Shown in pieces: positions 33,018 to 42,118 of a stretch of DNA of 64,000 bases; within the stretch, counting starts at the first letter, position 1, and each line of letters starts with the position of its first letter. Both the position numbers and the translations under genes were made by a program. The stretch is taken from positions 1 to 64,000 of the forward strand of contig CABUWV010000011.1 of NCBI GenBank assembly GCA_902495355.1, given 5' to 3'. Origin of the DNA: an uncultured Collinsella sp. GTDB taxonomy: Bacteria > Actinomycetota > Coriobacteriia > Coriobacteriales > Coriobacteriaceae. The notes beneath the pieces are model-generated. The model ran no database searches. It saw nothing but the letters and a program-made list of their open reading frames with translations, and was not told the origin of the DNA.

Positions 33018-34235
33018 TTAGAGGCCCAGGTAGCTGGTCATGCCTTCGACGGCGAGCTTGCCGCCTGCCACGGCATGAACCACCGTGAGCGGGCCGTTAA
33101 CCACGTCGCCGGCGGCAAAGACGCCAGGCACGGTGGTCATGCCGTTCTCGTCGACCGAAAGCAGGCCACGATGGTCGGTCTCCAGGCCGCCCGTCGTAAG
33201 CACAAGCTTGTCTTTGGGCACCTGCGAAGCCGCAATCACAACTGTGTCGGCAGACACATGGTCGAGCTCCTCCTCGTAGCCCACCACATTGTTGTCCTCG
33301 TCAAAGATAGCCGTCTCGAACACCGGACCGTTATCGTCGATGGCGCAGATCGCCTTGCCGCACACAATCTCGGCACCGTCAAGCTCGGTCAGCTCGACCT
33401 CGTCGTCGATGGCCGAGATATGGCGCGAGCGTGCATACACAGTGACCTTGCGAGCACCCGAACGCAGCGCCGTGCGGGCCACATCCATGGCCACATTACC
33501 GGCACCGATGACCGCCACGTTCTGCCCGATAGCCACGCTCGTGGGATCGACCAGGTAATCGATACCAAACAGCACGTTGCCGCGCGACTCGCCGGGAATG
33601 CCCAGTTTGCGGGCACGCCAGGTACCGGTACCAACAAAGACCGCATCGTAGCCGTCGCGCAGCAGGTCGTCGATATGCAGCGCGCCACCAATGGTGGTCG
33701 AGGGGCGCACGCGCACGCCAAGCGAGCACATCACGTGACGGTACTTTTGTACGAGCGCACGGGGCAGGCGGAACTCGGGGATACCGTATTCCAGCACACC
33801 GCCGATCTCGGGGCGCTGTTCAAATACCGTGACGGCACAGCCCAGCTGGGCCATCTTAATGGCCACGGTAATACCGGCGGGACCGGAACCGACCACAGCA
33901 ACCTGTTTGCCACACGACGGCGCGGGCGTCCACTCCTTACGATCTAAATACGCTGTCGAGATATAGTGCTCGATGCTCGAAAAATGCACGGGTGTGCCCT
34001 TACGGCCCTGAATGCAAGCGCCCTCGCACTGGCCCGAATGATTGCACACCATGGAGCAGACCGCGCTCATGGGATTGTTCTGGAACAGTAGCTCGCCCGC
34101 CTCTTCTAGACGACGCTGTTTGAACAGGTCGATGACCTGCGGAATAGGCGTCTGAACTGGGCAGCCCTTAAGCTGACAGAACGCCCTTTTACAACCCAGG
34201 CAACGATTCGCCTCTTCGACAATGTGGATAGCCAC
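33018..34235 (-). CDS. GltD-like NAD(P)H oxidoreductase (glutamate synthase small-subunit family)
   Basis: A 405-residue flavoprotein. The N-terminal 100 residues bind two Fe-S clusters (CLGCKRAFCQLKGCPV and CSMVCNHSGQCEGACIQG). Two Rossmann motifs follow (VAVVGSGPAGITVA and VAVIGAGNVAMDVA). The end GVFAAGDVVNG is the FAD-contact motif. Free-standing GltD-like subunits pass electrons from NAD(P)H to varied partners. No gltB gene is near, so the partner is unknown. A GTG start at 34235 is chosen because AAGGGGAG lies before it, while the upstream ATG at 34262 has no binding site. Confidence 0.85.
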   Translation of the reverse strand: MAIHIVEEANRCLGCKRAFCQLKGCPVQTPIPQVIDLFKQRRLEEAGELLFQNNPMSAVCSMVCNHSGQCEGACIQGRKGTPVHFSSIEHYISTAYLDRKEWTPAPSCGKQVAVVGSGPAGITVAIKMAQLGCAVTVFEQRPEIGGVLEYGIPEFRLPRALVQKYRHVMCSLGVRVRPSTTIGGALHIDDLLRDGYDAVFVGTGTWRARKLGIPGESRGNVLFGIDYLVDPTSVAIGQNVAVIGAGNVAMDVARTALRSGARKVTVYARSRHISAIDDEVELTELDGAEIVCGKAICAIDDNGPVFETAIFDEDNNVVGYEEELDHVSADTVVIAASQVPKDKLVLTTGGLETDHRGLLSVDENGMTTVPGVFAAGDVVNGPLTVVHAVAGGKLAVEGMTSYLGL

Positions 34236-34338
34236 GCAACTCCCCTTTTTAATGCAATCCAATGGGGCGACGATAAAGACCCTTCACCGCCGCCCCCATA
34301 CAGGTAATCTCAATCTGACGACACGACAAAAGCCAATG

Positions 34339-35253
34339 CTATAACTCGCGATGCAAAGCCCCGCAGCAAGCGGACATGTGCTCGAGTGTCGCCAGGCAGT
34401 CAGCCCCCGTCGCCGGCACACTGTTCTCGACCACGCAGGGAATCCCAGGGCAGGCGGCAGCCGCCCAGGCCACCACGGGCTCAAAGTCGTATCGTCCCGT
34501 CTCGCCCACGCCATGGCACACCAGGCGCGAACCCGTACCGTCGCACCAACCGGCTTTGTCCTCGTTGTCGACGACCTCAAAATCCTTGGCGTGCAGCACG
34601 CGAATCTTGCTGCCGCATAAGTAGAGCATGCGCGCGGTAATTTCCTGCGCTTCGTCAACGACGCTGGGGTGCAGCAGCGACACTGGGTCATAGATCACGC
34701 CGAGCGACGGGCTCGAGACGCGCTCCAGCACTTCACGGCAGCGATCTGGCGTGTTAACGGTCTCGTTCCAACCAGGCTCGATCAAAATTTGCCCACCCAC
34801 GGCCTCGGCCCGATCGCAGATGTGTGCAAGCCCGTCTGCAAACGCATCGAGTGCCTCATCGGTCATGCGGTCGTCAGCAACGCGGTTCTGCGCATTGGGG
34901 CGACCGGTCTCGGTACCCACCGGGCAGCCGCCGAGCATCTTGGCAAAGTTCAGGCACGCCTCGTACTCGGCAAAGTTATCCATGAGCTGTTGGCGATCGG
35001 GCGTCGCCAAATTCTTATAGCAGCCGAGCACGGCGACCGAAACGCCCGACTCATCGAGCACGGCACGCAAATGGTCGGCAAGCTCGCTGGTCAGGCCGCC
35101 TCGATCGATCCCCATCGATGCGTAGAGCACCTTGCTCGGCAGCTGAATGCACGAAAAGCCCAGCTCTCCCGCCATGCGAATGCGTTCCTCGACGGTCCCC
35201 TGCGGAAGGTCGTGCAAACGTACACCCGGAGTAATAGCCCCCACGTTATTCAC
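34339..35253 (-). CDS. Sugar phosphate isomerase/epimerase (xylose isomerase-like TIM barrel)
   Basis: About 304 residues. The fold is suggested by GFSCIQLPSKVL, by IEPGWNETVNTPDRC and by the metal-site acids in VIYDPVSLLHPS and VLHAKDFE. The start is a GTG at 35253 that overlaps the stop codon of the GH105 gene (or a GTG at 35244 just after it), with AAGGG upstream, so translation is coupled. Position in the pectin block suggests it acts on a uronate or on a product of the GH105 enzyme. The exact reaction cannot be read from sequence. Confidence 0.75.
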   Translation of the reverse strand: MNNVGAITPGVRLHDLPQGTVEERIRMAGELGFSCIQLPSKVLYASMGIDRGGLTSELADHLRAVLDESGVSVAVLGCYKNLATPDRQQLMDNFAEYEACLNFAKMLGGCPVGTETGRPNAQNRVADDRMTDEALDAFADGLAHICDRAEAVGGQILIEPGWNETVNTPDRCREVLERVSSPSLGVIYDPVSLLHPSVVDEAQEITARMLYLCGSKIRVLHAKDFEVVDNEDKAGWCDGTGSRLVCHGVGETGRYDFEPVVAWAAAACPGIPCVVENSVPATGADCLATLEHMSACCGALHREL

Positions 35254-36484
35254 ATCCCTTATGAGCGTTGATGCCCGGGGTGTATCCGCCAAACGGGTCC
35301 TCGATGGAGCACACGCCCGAGGGGGCGAGCGGATCGCGCTTACCGGCCAGCTTGTCGTGATGCATAGTCTCGATATAGGCAAGCACCAGCGGCGCCACAC
35401 CTTTTGCATCATTTTTGACCACGGGCTCGCTCATGTAGTAATCAAACGTGCCCTCGCGGTGCGCGGTGTTTCCCAAGCCCGCAACCAGGCAGATGTTGTC
35501 GAGCGCCAGCTGCCCGTCATACTCGGACAGGCAGGTCTCGCAGATGCCGTCGAAGGCGCGACGGCCGTACTGGTAGTAACGCTCGCCCAGCACGCCCAGA
35601 CGCACGCCCTTCATGATGGCGTTGGCAAAGATGGCGCTGCCCGACTCCTCCAGGTAGTTGGGGGCGATATTGGGCAGGTTGATGACCTGATGCCACATGC
35701 CGGTCTTCTCGTCCTGATACGGCAGCATGGCGTCGATCAGGTCGTGGAACATCTTGCGAATCTCGTCCTTCTCGGCTGACATCGAAGGCGGCATGAGCTC
35801 CCAGGTATCGATGAGTGCCATGGCAAACCAGCCCTCGGCGCGCAGCCAGAAGTTAGCCGAAAGGCCGGTGACCGGGTCGCACCAGAACTGTTTGCGGCTC
35901 GCGTCGTAAGCGTGATAGTACAGACCGTTGAGGGGGTTGCGCATCAGGTCATGCACGACCTGGAACATATGGAAGCTGTCCGAGCAGGCACGACGGTTGT
36001 GAAAGCTCAGCTCGTACTGCATGTAGAACGGCTGGGCCATATACATGCCATCGAGCCAGATCTGGTTGGGATAGACGGCCTTGTGCCAAAACACGCCTTC
36101 TTTGGTGCGCGGCTGGGTCTCGAGCTGGCGGTAGATGGTGTCCATGGCGGCACGGTACTTGGGCTTGCCCACCAGGTCATACAGCTTGTAGAGGGTCTTG
36201 CCCGCATTGACGTTATCGAGGTTGTAATCCTGCGGGTTGTAATGCTTGATGGTACCGTCGTCCTGGACAAAGAAATCGATGTAGTCATCGGCAAAGGTCA
36301 GGTAGCGCTGCTCACCCGTGATCTCGTACAGCTCGATGAGCGCCTTGATCATGCAGCCGTCGATATAGTTCCAGGTGTTCTCCTTGCCGGCGCGAATCTT
36401 TTCGATATTCCAAGCCGGCGCCTGCGGCGTAGAGGTTTCGATCAACTGCTCGATATAACGGTCCAGGATTTGATTGCAGCCCAT
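35246..36484 (-). CDS. GH105 unsaturated rhamnogalacturonyl hydrolase
   Basis: A 412-residue (alpha/alpha)6 barrel of the GH88/GH105 group, like YteR. It removes the unsaturated galacturonyl residue from the end of rhamnogalacturonan or oligogalacturonide fragments. The active-site region HKAVYPNQIWLDGMYMAQPF with its Asp, and WLRAEGWFAMAL, are visible. There is no signal peptide, so it works in the cytoplasm. GAGGGGA precedes the ATG at 36484; a start at 36502 has no site. Two GTGAACGTT-type operators lie just upstream. Confidence 0.88.
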   Translation of the reverse strand: MGCNQILDRYIEQLIETSTPQAPAWNIEKIRAGKENTWNYIDGCMIKALIELYEITGEQRYLTFADDYIDFFVQDDGTIKHYNPQDYNLDNVNAGKTLYKLYDLVGKPKYRAAMDTIYRQLETQPRTKEGVFWHKAVYPNQIWLDGMYMAQPFYMQYELSFHNRRACSDSFHMFQVVHDLMRNPLNGLYYHAYDASRKQFWCDPVTGLSANFWLRAEGWFAMALIDTWELMPPSMSAEKDEIRKMFHDLIDAMLPYQDEKTGMWHQVINLPNIAPNYLEESGSAIFANAIMKGVRLGVLGERYYQYGRRAFDGICETCLSEYDGQLALDNICLVAGLGNTAHREGTFDYYMSEPVVKNDAKGVAPLVLAYIETMHHDKLAGKRDPLAPSGVCSIEDPFGGYTPGINAHKGCE

Positions 36485-36511
36485 TGCTGTCCCCTCTGAC
36501 ATAAACGATAG

Positions 36512-36564
36512 GTGAACGTTACCCCTAGTGTAACGCGAACGGGAAATATAGGGTGAACGTTAAC
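36512..36564 (-). promoter_or_regulatory. Two operators before the GH105 unit
   Basis: GTGAACGTTACC at 36512-36523 and GTGAACGTTAAC at 36553-36564 differ from the consensus GTGAACGTTCAC by two and one bases. The second sits in a longer palindrome, AGGGTGAACGTTAACCCT. The 41-base spacing is about four helical turns. Confidence 0.7.
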
Positions 36565-36591
36565 CCTATATTCCCCGCAAACGGCAGACTT

Positions 36592-37260
36592 TTAGCGGCA
36601 AACGGCGGTGAGACCCGCGGCGATGCGCTGCGCCAGGCGCTCATAGCCGGCAGGACTGTAATGCAGACCGTCCGGCATATAGAGCTCGCGGTGCTCTGGC
36701 AAAAACGGGCTGATGCCACTTTGCGCATACAGGTCAATCACCGGAACGGAGTAGCGGTCACAGACCTCGAGCATCGCCTTTACGTAGGCGGCCTGCGTCA
36801 ACCCCAGGTGATTGAGCTCATCGCTTGCCGGGATATCCTTCTCGTGCTTACCGCTCGTCTTGCACGGCGTCATAAACACAAGCTTTGCCTGGGGCGAACG
36901 CGCCGTGATGGTGCGGATCAGGTAATCGAGTGCACCATAGAACTCGTGCACATCGGTACTGCCCAACTCGCCAAGCGGCACGTTGCGGCTAAAGTCGTTG
37001 ACGCCGCCAAAGACGATGTAGATATCAGCCGCATTGTCGATGCCGTCCAGGCGCTCGACAAACGAATCGCTGCGGTCGGCCTTGATGGCGATACGCGAAC
37101 CCTTGATGCCAAAGTTCTCGACGACCGCGCCTCCCAGCAACGCGCCCAAATGCGAGGTCCACGAGATGTCGTTGCCTCCCCCACCGCATCCGTTATCGCC
37201 CCATGTGGTCGAATCGCCAAAGCAGCAAATGGTCGATTCACTCAAGCTCTTCGTTTCCAT
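36592..37260 (-). CDS. SGNH/GDSL-type esterase
   Basis: A 222-residue hydrolase. The GDS block (CCFGDSTTWGDN) with the Ser nucleophile is at about residue 16, the Asn block (VFGGVNDF) at about 84, and the DGLHYSPAG block with Asp and His near the end. Relatives include rhamnogalacturonan acetylesterases. It has no signal peptide. The context between pectinesterase and GH105 genes suggests removal of acetyl groups from imported pectin fragments. GAGGAG precedes the ATG at 37260. Confidence 0.82.
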   Translation of the reverse strand: METKSLSESTICCFGDSTTWGDNGCGGGGNDISWTSHLGALLGGAVVENFGIKGSRIAIKADRSDSFVERLDGIDNAADIYIVFGGVNDFSRNVPLGELGSTDVHEFYGALDYLIRTITARSPQAKLVFMTPCKTSGKHEKDIPASDELNHLGLTQAAYVKAMLEVCDRYSVPVIDLYAQSGISPFLPEHRELYMPDGLHYSPAGYERLAQRIAAGLTAVCR

Positions 37261-37307
37261 AATCTTCTCCTCATCCGCCCATCGGCGGTCATACAGGAAC
37301 GTACCGT

Positions 37308-39497
37308 TTATTCGCAGCATGCCGAGGGGCTATGCACGGGGGCGCATTCCGCAACGTGCGAATCGAGCCATTCGATATCCTCGGCAAGATGTGCCACGCC
37401 CAGATGGTGTTCACCCGGACACACCTCGTGCCGTAGGCCATCTCTGCGACCCAGCAACTTGTAGGCATCGCGCACGATCTTGAGCTGCTCGTCAACATTT
37501 TTCAGCCCGCGCGCACCGTTCAGATGATCCTCTTCGCAGCTCTGCACCAACAGCGGATGCGGCGCGATGAGCGAGGCAATATCGCCCATGTCGAGTAAGC
37601 GCCAAAGTCCGGGTGTGTAGTTGCAGCTGCAATTGCCATTGAGATGCAGCAGCGAATCACCGACACCATACAGATAGCCCGAGACAAACGCCTTGCGCAC
37701 ACGCGGGTCGAGTGCGGCCAGGTACAACGTCATGTAGCCGCCACCCGAAAAACCAAAGCAACCCAAGTCATCCATGGCAATGTCGCCGCGCGCCTCCAAG
37801 TAATCGATCAAGCGCATGTTGTCCCAGACGTTGAGGCCCGCAACCGTAAGACCCAGTGGCTCGGCCATACGTGCTTGATTCAGACACGTACCGCGCAGGT
37901 AGCTGTTCTCGTCATCGCCCTGGCCCTTCCAGTCACGACGGTATCCCCAACCGCGCGCATCAGGACAGACGGTTACGTAACCCATGCGTGCCAAACGCAG
38001 ACCGTAGTCGTAATTGAACTTACGCACGGCATCATCGACAGCCGGCACGCCCGCAACACCGGCTACGCTTGCAGCACCCGCTCCCTGATGGCCATGCGGG
38101 CAGATATAACAGCGTTTGAGCCCCCGCTCATCAAGCTTAGGACAAGACGGCTCCAACAGGTAAAACGGCATCCACACATCGTGCTCAACCTGCAATATCG
38201 CATGGGTGCGCACGATGCCGCCGGCAACCCGCACGCGGCTGAGCTCACGAATCTCAATCGGGACGCGGTCTATAAGCGAAAGGCCCAAAACATCGTACAG
38301 ACGAGTCCTGGTCGCAATCTTCCATGCCTCAAAATCTGCAGGAGTCTTGCCCGTAAAAGCAGCCGAACGTCCCTCGCGCTTCAGCCGGGCACGCAGCGCA
38401 GGCTCGTCTTCGCAGTACGTCTCGATGTGCACGGTGCGGCCATTGGCAGATAGCCCAGCCGTCTCCACCGCATCACCGTCGCCGCCCTCGGGATCCCAGC
38501 CGTCCGCACCGGCAAGCACCTGTTCGCGGGCGTACCCGGCAGCAGCCATCACATCGAGTTCATTCGCCCACGGCACCCAGCCGGTAGCATCACCCGCCGG
38601 CCCATGCAGGATCGTGCCAGCATACTGCACGCAGTTGTGCGCCGCCGGCTTATTCCAATCCCACCAGCCTTCGCGCTTGATATGTCGCCCCAGCCAGCAA
38701 TCGATCAGCACAGTTTGCGCCCATTCGCGCCAAGGACGACCCAGGTAGACCGAATCCGGCGCCACGTCATCCGGAGCTGTAAACGAACAGCCGTGAAACA
38801 CAAATCCGTACGGCTCGCCTTCGGGCGTCGACGCCGCCGTCACGTAGCCGTTCACGTCCATATCGCGGTTGAGCGAGCGAATCTCGCACCCCTCAAAGTA
38901 GGCACGCGCGCCGCCAAAGATAAAGTCGACATCGCCCTCGATCCGGCAACGTCGAAAATACTGGCGCCCCACCCGGCGCGGCGCATACTGTTTGGGTCCT
39001 ATAAACCCGCCCGGTTTGGCCTCATGCGGCGGTAGCGGACCCAAAAACAGCGTGTCTTGGTGTCCCTTAATGCAGCAGGCATCGACAACCAGACGGTCGC
39101 CATCGGCATACAGGGCAATCGCTTGACCGACCTCGCGCCCATCGCCCGCATCGTTTTCGATCGTGAGGTTCTCGAGCCGTACGTCGTCGGCATCGACCAA
39201 AACGGTATAGGTCCTAAACGTGCCGAGCGTGCCGTCCACGCCCGAGCCGTCCTCCGAAGGCATCTTGGCACCCAGGCTGCCCACGATACGCACGCTGTCG
39301 GCCGTCTCTCCCTCAATCGTCACATGCGAGCGATGAATCTCGACCCGCTCGCGATACTCGTCCGGATCGACGTGAATCATCACCGGTTGCTCGGCATCCG
39401 GATAGAGCTGATCGGCTGCCGCCAAGGCATCGGAAATCGTTGGATACGCTCCTGCCGCAGCCCTCGAAACGCGCAGCGTATAGATACTTTCGCTCAT
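37308..39497 (-). CDS. Pectin methylesterase fused to an alpha/beta-hydrolase esterase
   Basis: A 729-residue two-domain enzyme. Residues 1-315 are a CE8 pectin methylesterase beta-helix with GHQDTLFLG (Asp148), GDVDFIFGGA (Asp191) and YLGRPW (Arg254), the family's two catalytic Asp and Arg. Residues 350-725 are an alpha/beta hydrolase with nucleophile Ser584 in GFSGGG and a His in GEHHLG; relatives act on acetylated sugars. There is no signal peptide. The fusion would strip methyl and probably acyl esters from imported oligogalacturonides in the cytoplasm. Its start codon overlaps the stop of the esterase upstream (ATGA), so the two are coupled. Confidence 0.85.
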   Translation of the reverse strand: MSESIYTLRVSRAAAGAYPTISDALAAADQLYPDAEQPVMIHVDPDEYRERVEIHRSHVTIEGETADSVRIVGSLGAKMPSEDGSGVDGTLGTFRTYTVLVDADDVRLENLTIENDAGDGREVGQAIALYADGDRLVVDACCIKGHQDTLFLGPLPPHEAKPGGFIGPKQYAPRRVGRQYFRRCRIEGDVDFIFGGARAYFEGCEIRSLNRDMDVNGYVTAASTPEGEPYGFVFHGCSFTAPDDVAPDSVYLGRPWREWAQTVLIDCWLGRHIKREGWWDWNKPAAHNCVQYAGTILHGPAGDATGWVPWANELDVMAAAGYAREQVLAGADGWDPEGGDGDAVETAGLSANGRTVHIETYCEDEPALRARLKREGRSAAFTGKTPADFEAWKIATRTRLYDVLGLSLIDRVPIEIRELSRVRVAGGIVRTHAILQVEHDVWMPFYLLEPSCPKLDERGLKRCYICPHGHQGAGAASVAGVAGVPAVDDAVRKFNYDYGLRLARMGYVTVCPDARGWGYRRDWKGQGDDENSYLRGTCLNQARMAEPLGLTVAGLNVWDNMRLIDYLEARGDIAMDDLGCFGFSGGGYMTLYLAALDPRVRKAFVSGYLYGVGDSLLHLNGNCSCNYTPGLWRLLDMGDIASLIAPHPLLVQSCEEDHLNGARGLKNVDEQLKIVRDAYKLLGRRDGLRHEVCPGEHHLGVAHLAEDIEWLDSHVAECAPVHSPSACCE

Positions 39498-40303
39498 CGT
39501 CCATCACGCTCCCAGGAAGCGAACTGTTCAGGCCAGCCCTGAACTTGTGGCTGAATATGCTCGGCGCAGCCCTTAAATGCCGTTAGGGCCGTGGCGAGCG
39601 ATGCCCCATGCTTTCCATGCGGAAAGACATGTAGGCTAAAGCCAATCCCGTGGTCGGCAAGAGCCTGCGCAAGAAGGAGGCTATTTTGAACTGGTACCGA
39701 TGCATCCTCGGCGGTATGCCACAAGAACGTACGGGGGAAGCCCTCGCCCACCATATTCTCGATCGACAACTTTTGAGCCAAAGCGCCATCGGCACCCGTT
39801 AGGTGTTCAAATGAACCACGATGAGCATAGGCCCCCGAGCTTACGACCGGATAGCCCAAGCAAAGTGCGTCAGGCCGAATCGACTCAGGAGATGCCGCAA
39901 TCGACTCTGCAAGCCAGGGTTGGTCCCAAAGCGCCCCGAGCAAGCCAACTAGATGCCCGCCGGCCGAAAAACCCATGACCGTAATCCGATCAGGATCGAC
40001 ACAGTACTCTGCCGCATGGCTTCGGACGGTATCGACCGCCCGCGCGAGTTCTTGCAATGCCAGCGGATAGACAGCCGGAGCAACCGAATAGTTCAGTACA
40101 AACGCTTGGTAGCCCATCGCCAACAAACGGAGCGCTACCGGCTCGCCTTCGCGCGGCGAAACGTGATCGTAGCCGCCTCCTGGCACGACCACAACTGCAG
40201 GCAGCGGTTTTAAAGCATAAGCATCTTCGGTCGGGGCAAAAACATAAGACGTAATCGTGGCAGACGAGCCATCGACCCCGACAGGAATCGTTTTATTGAG
40301 CAT
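39494..40303 (-). CDS. Alpha/beta-hydrolase acetylesterase (Aes/BD-FAE type)
   Basis: A 269-residue hydrolase with the oxyanion motif VVVPGGGYDH, the nucleophile Ser in VMGFSAGGHLVG, the acid Asp in HTAEDASVPV and the His in FPHGKHGAS. Enzymes of this form deacetylate xylan or pectin oligosaccharides inside the cell. No signal peptide. AAAGGGA precedes the ATG at 40303. It is coupled to the pectinesterase fusion. Confidence 0.83.
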   Translation of the reverse strand: MLNKTIPVGVDGSSATITSYVFAPTEDAYALKPLPAVVVVPGGGYDHVSPREGEPVALRLLAMGYQAFVLNYSVAPAVYPLALQELARAVDTVRSHAAEYCVDPDRITVMGFSAGGHLVGLLGALWDQPWLAESIAASPESIRPDALCLGYPVVSSGAYAHRGSFEHLTGADGALAQKLSIENMVGEGFPRTFLWHTAEDASVPVQNSLLLAQALADHGIGFSLHVFPHGKHGASLATALTAFKGCAEHIQPQVQGWPEQFASWERDGR

Positions 40304-40355
40304 GTATTCCCTTTCACCATGATGCGTAGCGCAGCGCACACGGCCGTATCGCACA

Positions 40356-40392
40356 AGGGCTGCATTGCCGATTTATCCGACAATGCAGCCCT
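40356..40392 (-). other. 12-bp hairpin between the GH28 and esterase genes
   Basis: AGGGCTGCATTG 40356-40367 pairs perfectly with CAATGCAGCCCT 40381-40392. There is no T tract. It may be an mRNA-stability or partial-termination element inside the pectin operon. Confidence 0.55.
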
Positions 40393-40407
40393 GGTCATCA
40401 CCCCGAG

Positions 40408-42003
40408 TTAGGAACGGATAACCTTGTCGACGTTCTGGAGCTGCAGCTCCTCGCCGTCCTGGCCCTCGATCACCACATTTTGCAGGTCGAGCACCTTGAC
40501 GTTTTGCGCAATGATGCCCTGACGCACCATGGGCTCAACGCCGCAGGCCATGGCCGGGACAAAGGGCTCGGCATCGTCGGCAAAGGTAACGTGAACGTCT
40601 TGGAACGTCAGACGCGTCACCTTGCTCTCGGGCAGACCCGTGATATAGGCCGCGGCAGCATGGCAGTTGGTGGCCTCGATATCGCAAAACGTCGTGGCAC
40701 CAAAGCCGGGCGTGCGGTCGTCGACAGGCAGCGCCTCGCGAGACTGCACGTAATCGGTCTTGCCGTCCTTGTCACAGAAGTAGAAGGAGTTGACCACGAA
40801 GGGCGTGAGCACCTCGTCCATGCGAATGTGCTCAAAGGTAATGCCCTCGTTGACGGCATCCTTGCCGCGCCCGCGGCGGGTCTTGACGCGCAGGCCGCGG
40901 TCGGTGCGTTCAAAGAGGCACTTGCTCACGGTGAGGTCCTTGATGCCGCCGGCAGCCTCGGATCCCAGCACCACGGCACCATGGCCGTCGTGCATGTAGC
41001 AGTGAGAGATCAGCACGTCGTGCGTGGCGGGACGAAGCTCGGGCTCAATGCCCAGCTTGCCGCTCTTGATGGCGATGCAGTCGTCGCCCACCGAGAACTG
41101 ACAACCAAGGATGCGAACAAAACCGCAGCTCTCGGGATCGAAGCCGTCGGTGTTGTGGGAGTTCTTGGGGCCCTCGATGGACAGGCAGAGCGCATCGATG
41201 TGCTCGCACAGGATGGGGTGGATGTTCCACGCCGGGCTGTTGCGGACGGTGAAGCCAGCCAAGCTCACGTTTTGGCACTCGGACAGGAAGATCATGCGCG
41301 GGCGGGCGACCTCGCGGCCCTCCTCGGGACGGAAGATGTTCTTAAAGTCCTTGTTCCACCAGTTGTCCTCGGCAAAATCAGTCTGACCGTCGATCGCGCC
41401 GCGACCATAGATGCACACGTCGTGCACGCTCAGACCCGTAAAGGTAGAGCAGTAGGTCGAGAAGCTCTCGCCCTCCCAGCGGCCCAGGGGCAGCATATCG
41501 GTGCCAGCATACCCAGCACCCTCGTCGCCTGTGACCGTGCCCGGAATGTAGGCAAGCGCCGCGCGATCGTGACGGGCCAACAGCACCGCTCCCCCGGCGA
41601 GCTCGATGTTGATATTGCTCTTAAGGAAGAGGGACTTGATGCGATAACTACCAGCGGGGATCAGCACGCGCCCGCCCTTGGGGCAGGCCATGATGGCAGC
41701 CTGGATGTTGGTGGTGTCATCATGCTCGGCATCGCCCTTGGCGCCACAGTCGCGAACGTTGATGGTAAAAGGCTCAGCCGGCGTGGTGACACCTACGCTC
41801 AGCTCACGCTCGCCACAAACAAAACGAACCAGGTTGCGCTTGCCGGGGGTCAGGCCGTCGACATAGGTCTCGACCGTATTCGTGGTACCGGCGGGCTCGT
41901 CGTTGACAAAGATCTCCCACGTATCGGCACAGGTAAAGTAGCCGCCGTCGTCAAGCTCGATCACGGCCGCGCGGGCGTTGCGCCAGATAACGTTCGTCTC
42001 CAT
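40408..42003 (-). CDS. GH28 polygalacturonase, probably exo-acting and intracellular
   Basis: A 531-residue enzyme. Residues 1-85 form an N-terminal beta-sandwich like that of PehX-type exopolygalacturonases. The right-handed beta-helix then carries all GH28 motifs: HNTDGFD (Asp286), GDDCIAIKSG (Asp307, Asp308), DGHGAVVLGSE (His341) and RGLRVKT (Arg372, Lys374). It would release galacturonate units from oligogalacturonides. No signal peptide is seen, unlike most secreted polygalacturonases. GGGAG precedes the ATG at 42003. It is the second gene after the GPH transporter. Confidence 0.9.
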   Translation of the reverse strand: METNVIWRNARAAVIELDDGGYFTCADTWEIFVNDEPAGTTNTVETYVDGLTPGKRNLVRFVCGERELSVGVTTPAEPFTINVRDCGAKGDAEHDDTTNIQAAIMACPKGGRVLIPAGSYRIKSLFLKSNINIELAGGAVLLARHDRAALAYIPGTVTGDEGAGYAGTDMLPLGRWEGESFSTYCSTFTGLSVHDVCIYGRGAIDGQTDFAEDNWWNKDFKNIFRPEEGREVARPRMIFLSECQNVSLAGFTVRNSPAWNIHPILCEHIDALCLSIEGPKNSHNTDGFDPESCGFVRILGCQFSVGDDCIAIKSGKLGIEPELRPATHDVLISHCYMHDGHGAVVLGSEAAGGIKDLTVSKCLFERTDRGLRVKTRRGRGKDAVNEGITFEHIRMDEVLTPFVVNSFYFCDKDGKTDYVQSREALPVDDRTPGFGATTFCDIEATNCHAAAAYITGLPESKVTRLTFQDVHVTFADDAEPFVPAMACGVEPMVRQGIIAQNVKVLDLQNVVIEGQDGEELQLQNVDKVIRS

Positions 42004-42050
42004 GGATTTCTCCCTCAAAAAGATGCTCTAAAGGCAAATTGTACGCTGTT

Positions 42051-42095
42051 AAAAAAGGGCCGTGCCTGCCGGCGGAATTCCGGTGGCACGGCCCT
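42051..42095 (-). terminator. Terminator-like hairpin after the GPH transporter gene
   Basis: GGGCCGTGCC-TG-CCGG pairs with CCGG-T-GGCACGGCCC, followed on the minus strand by TTTTTT. It lies between the transporter and the GH28 gene, so the downstream genes depend on readthrough or on another promoter. Confidence 0.8.
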
Positions 42096-42118
42096 GTGAT
42101 TTGGACGATATGTCGGCC

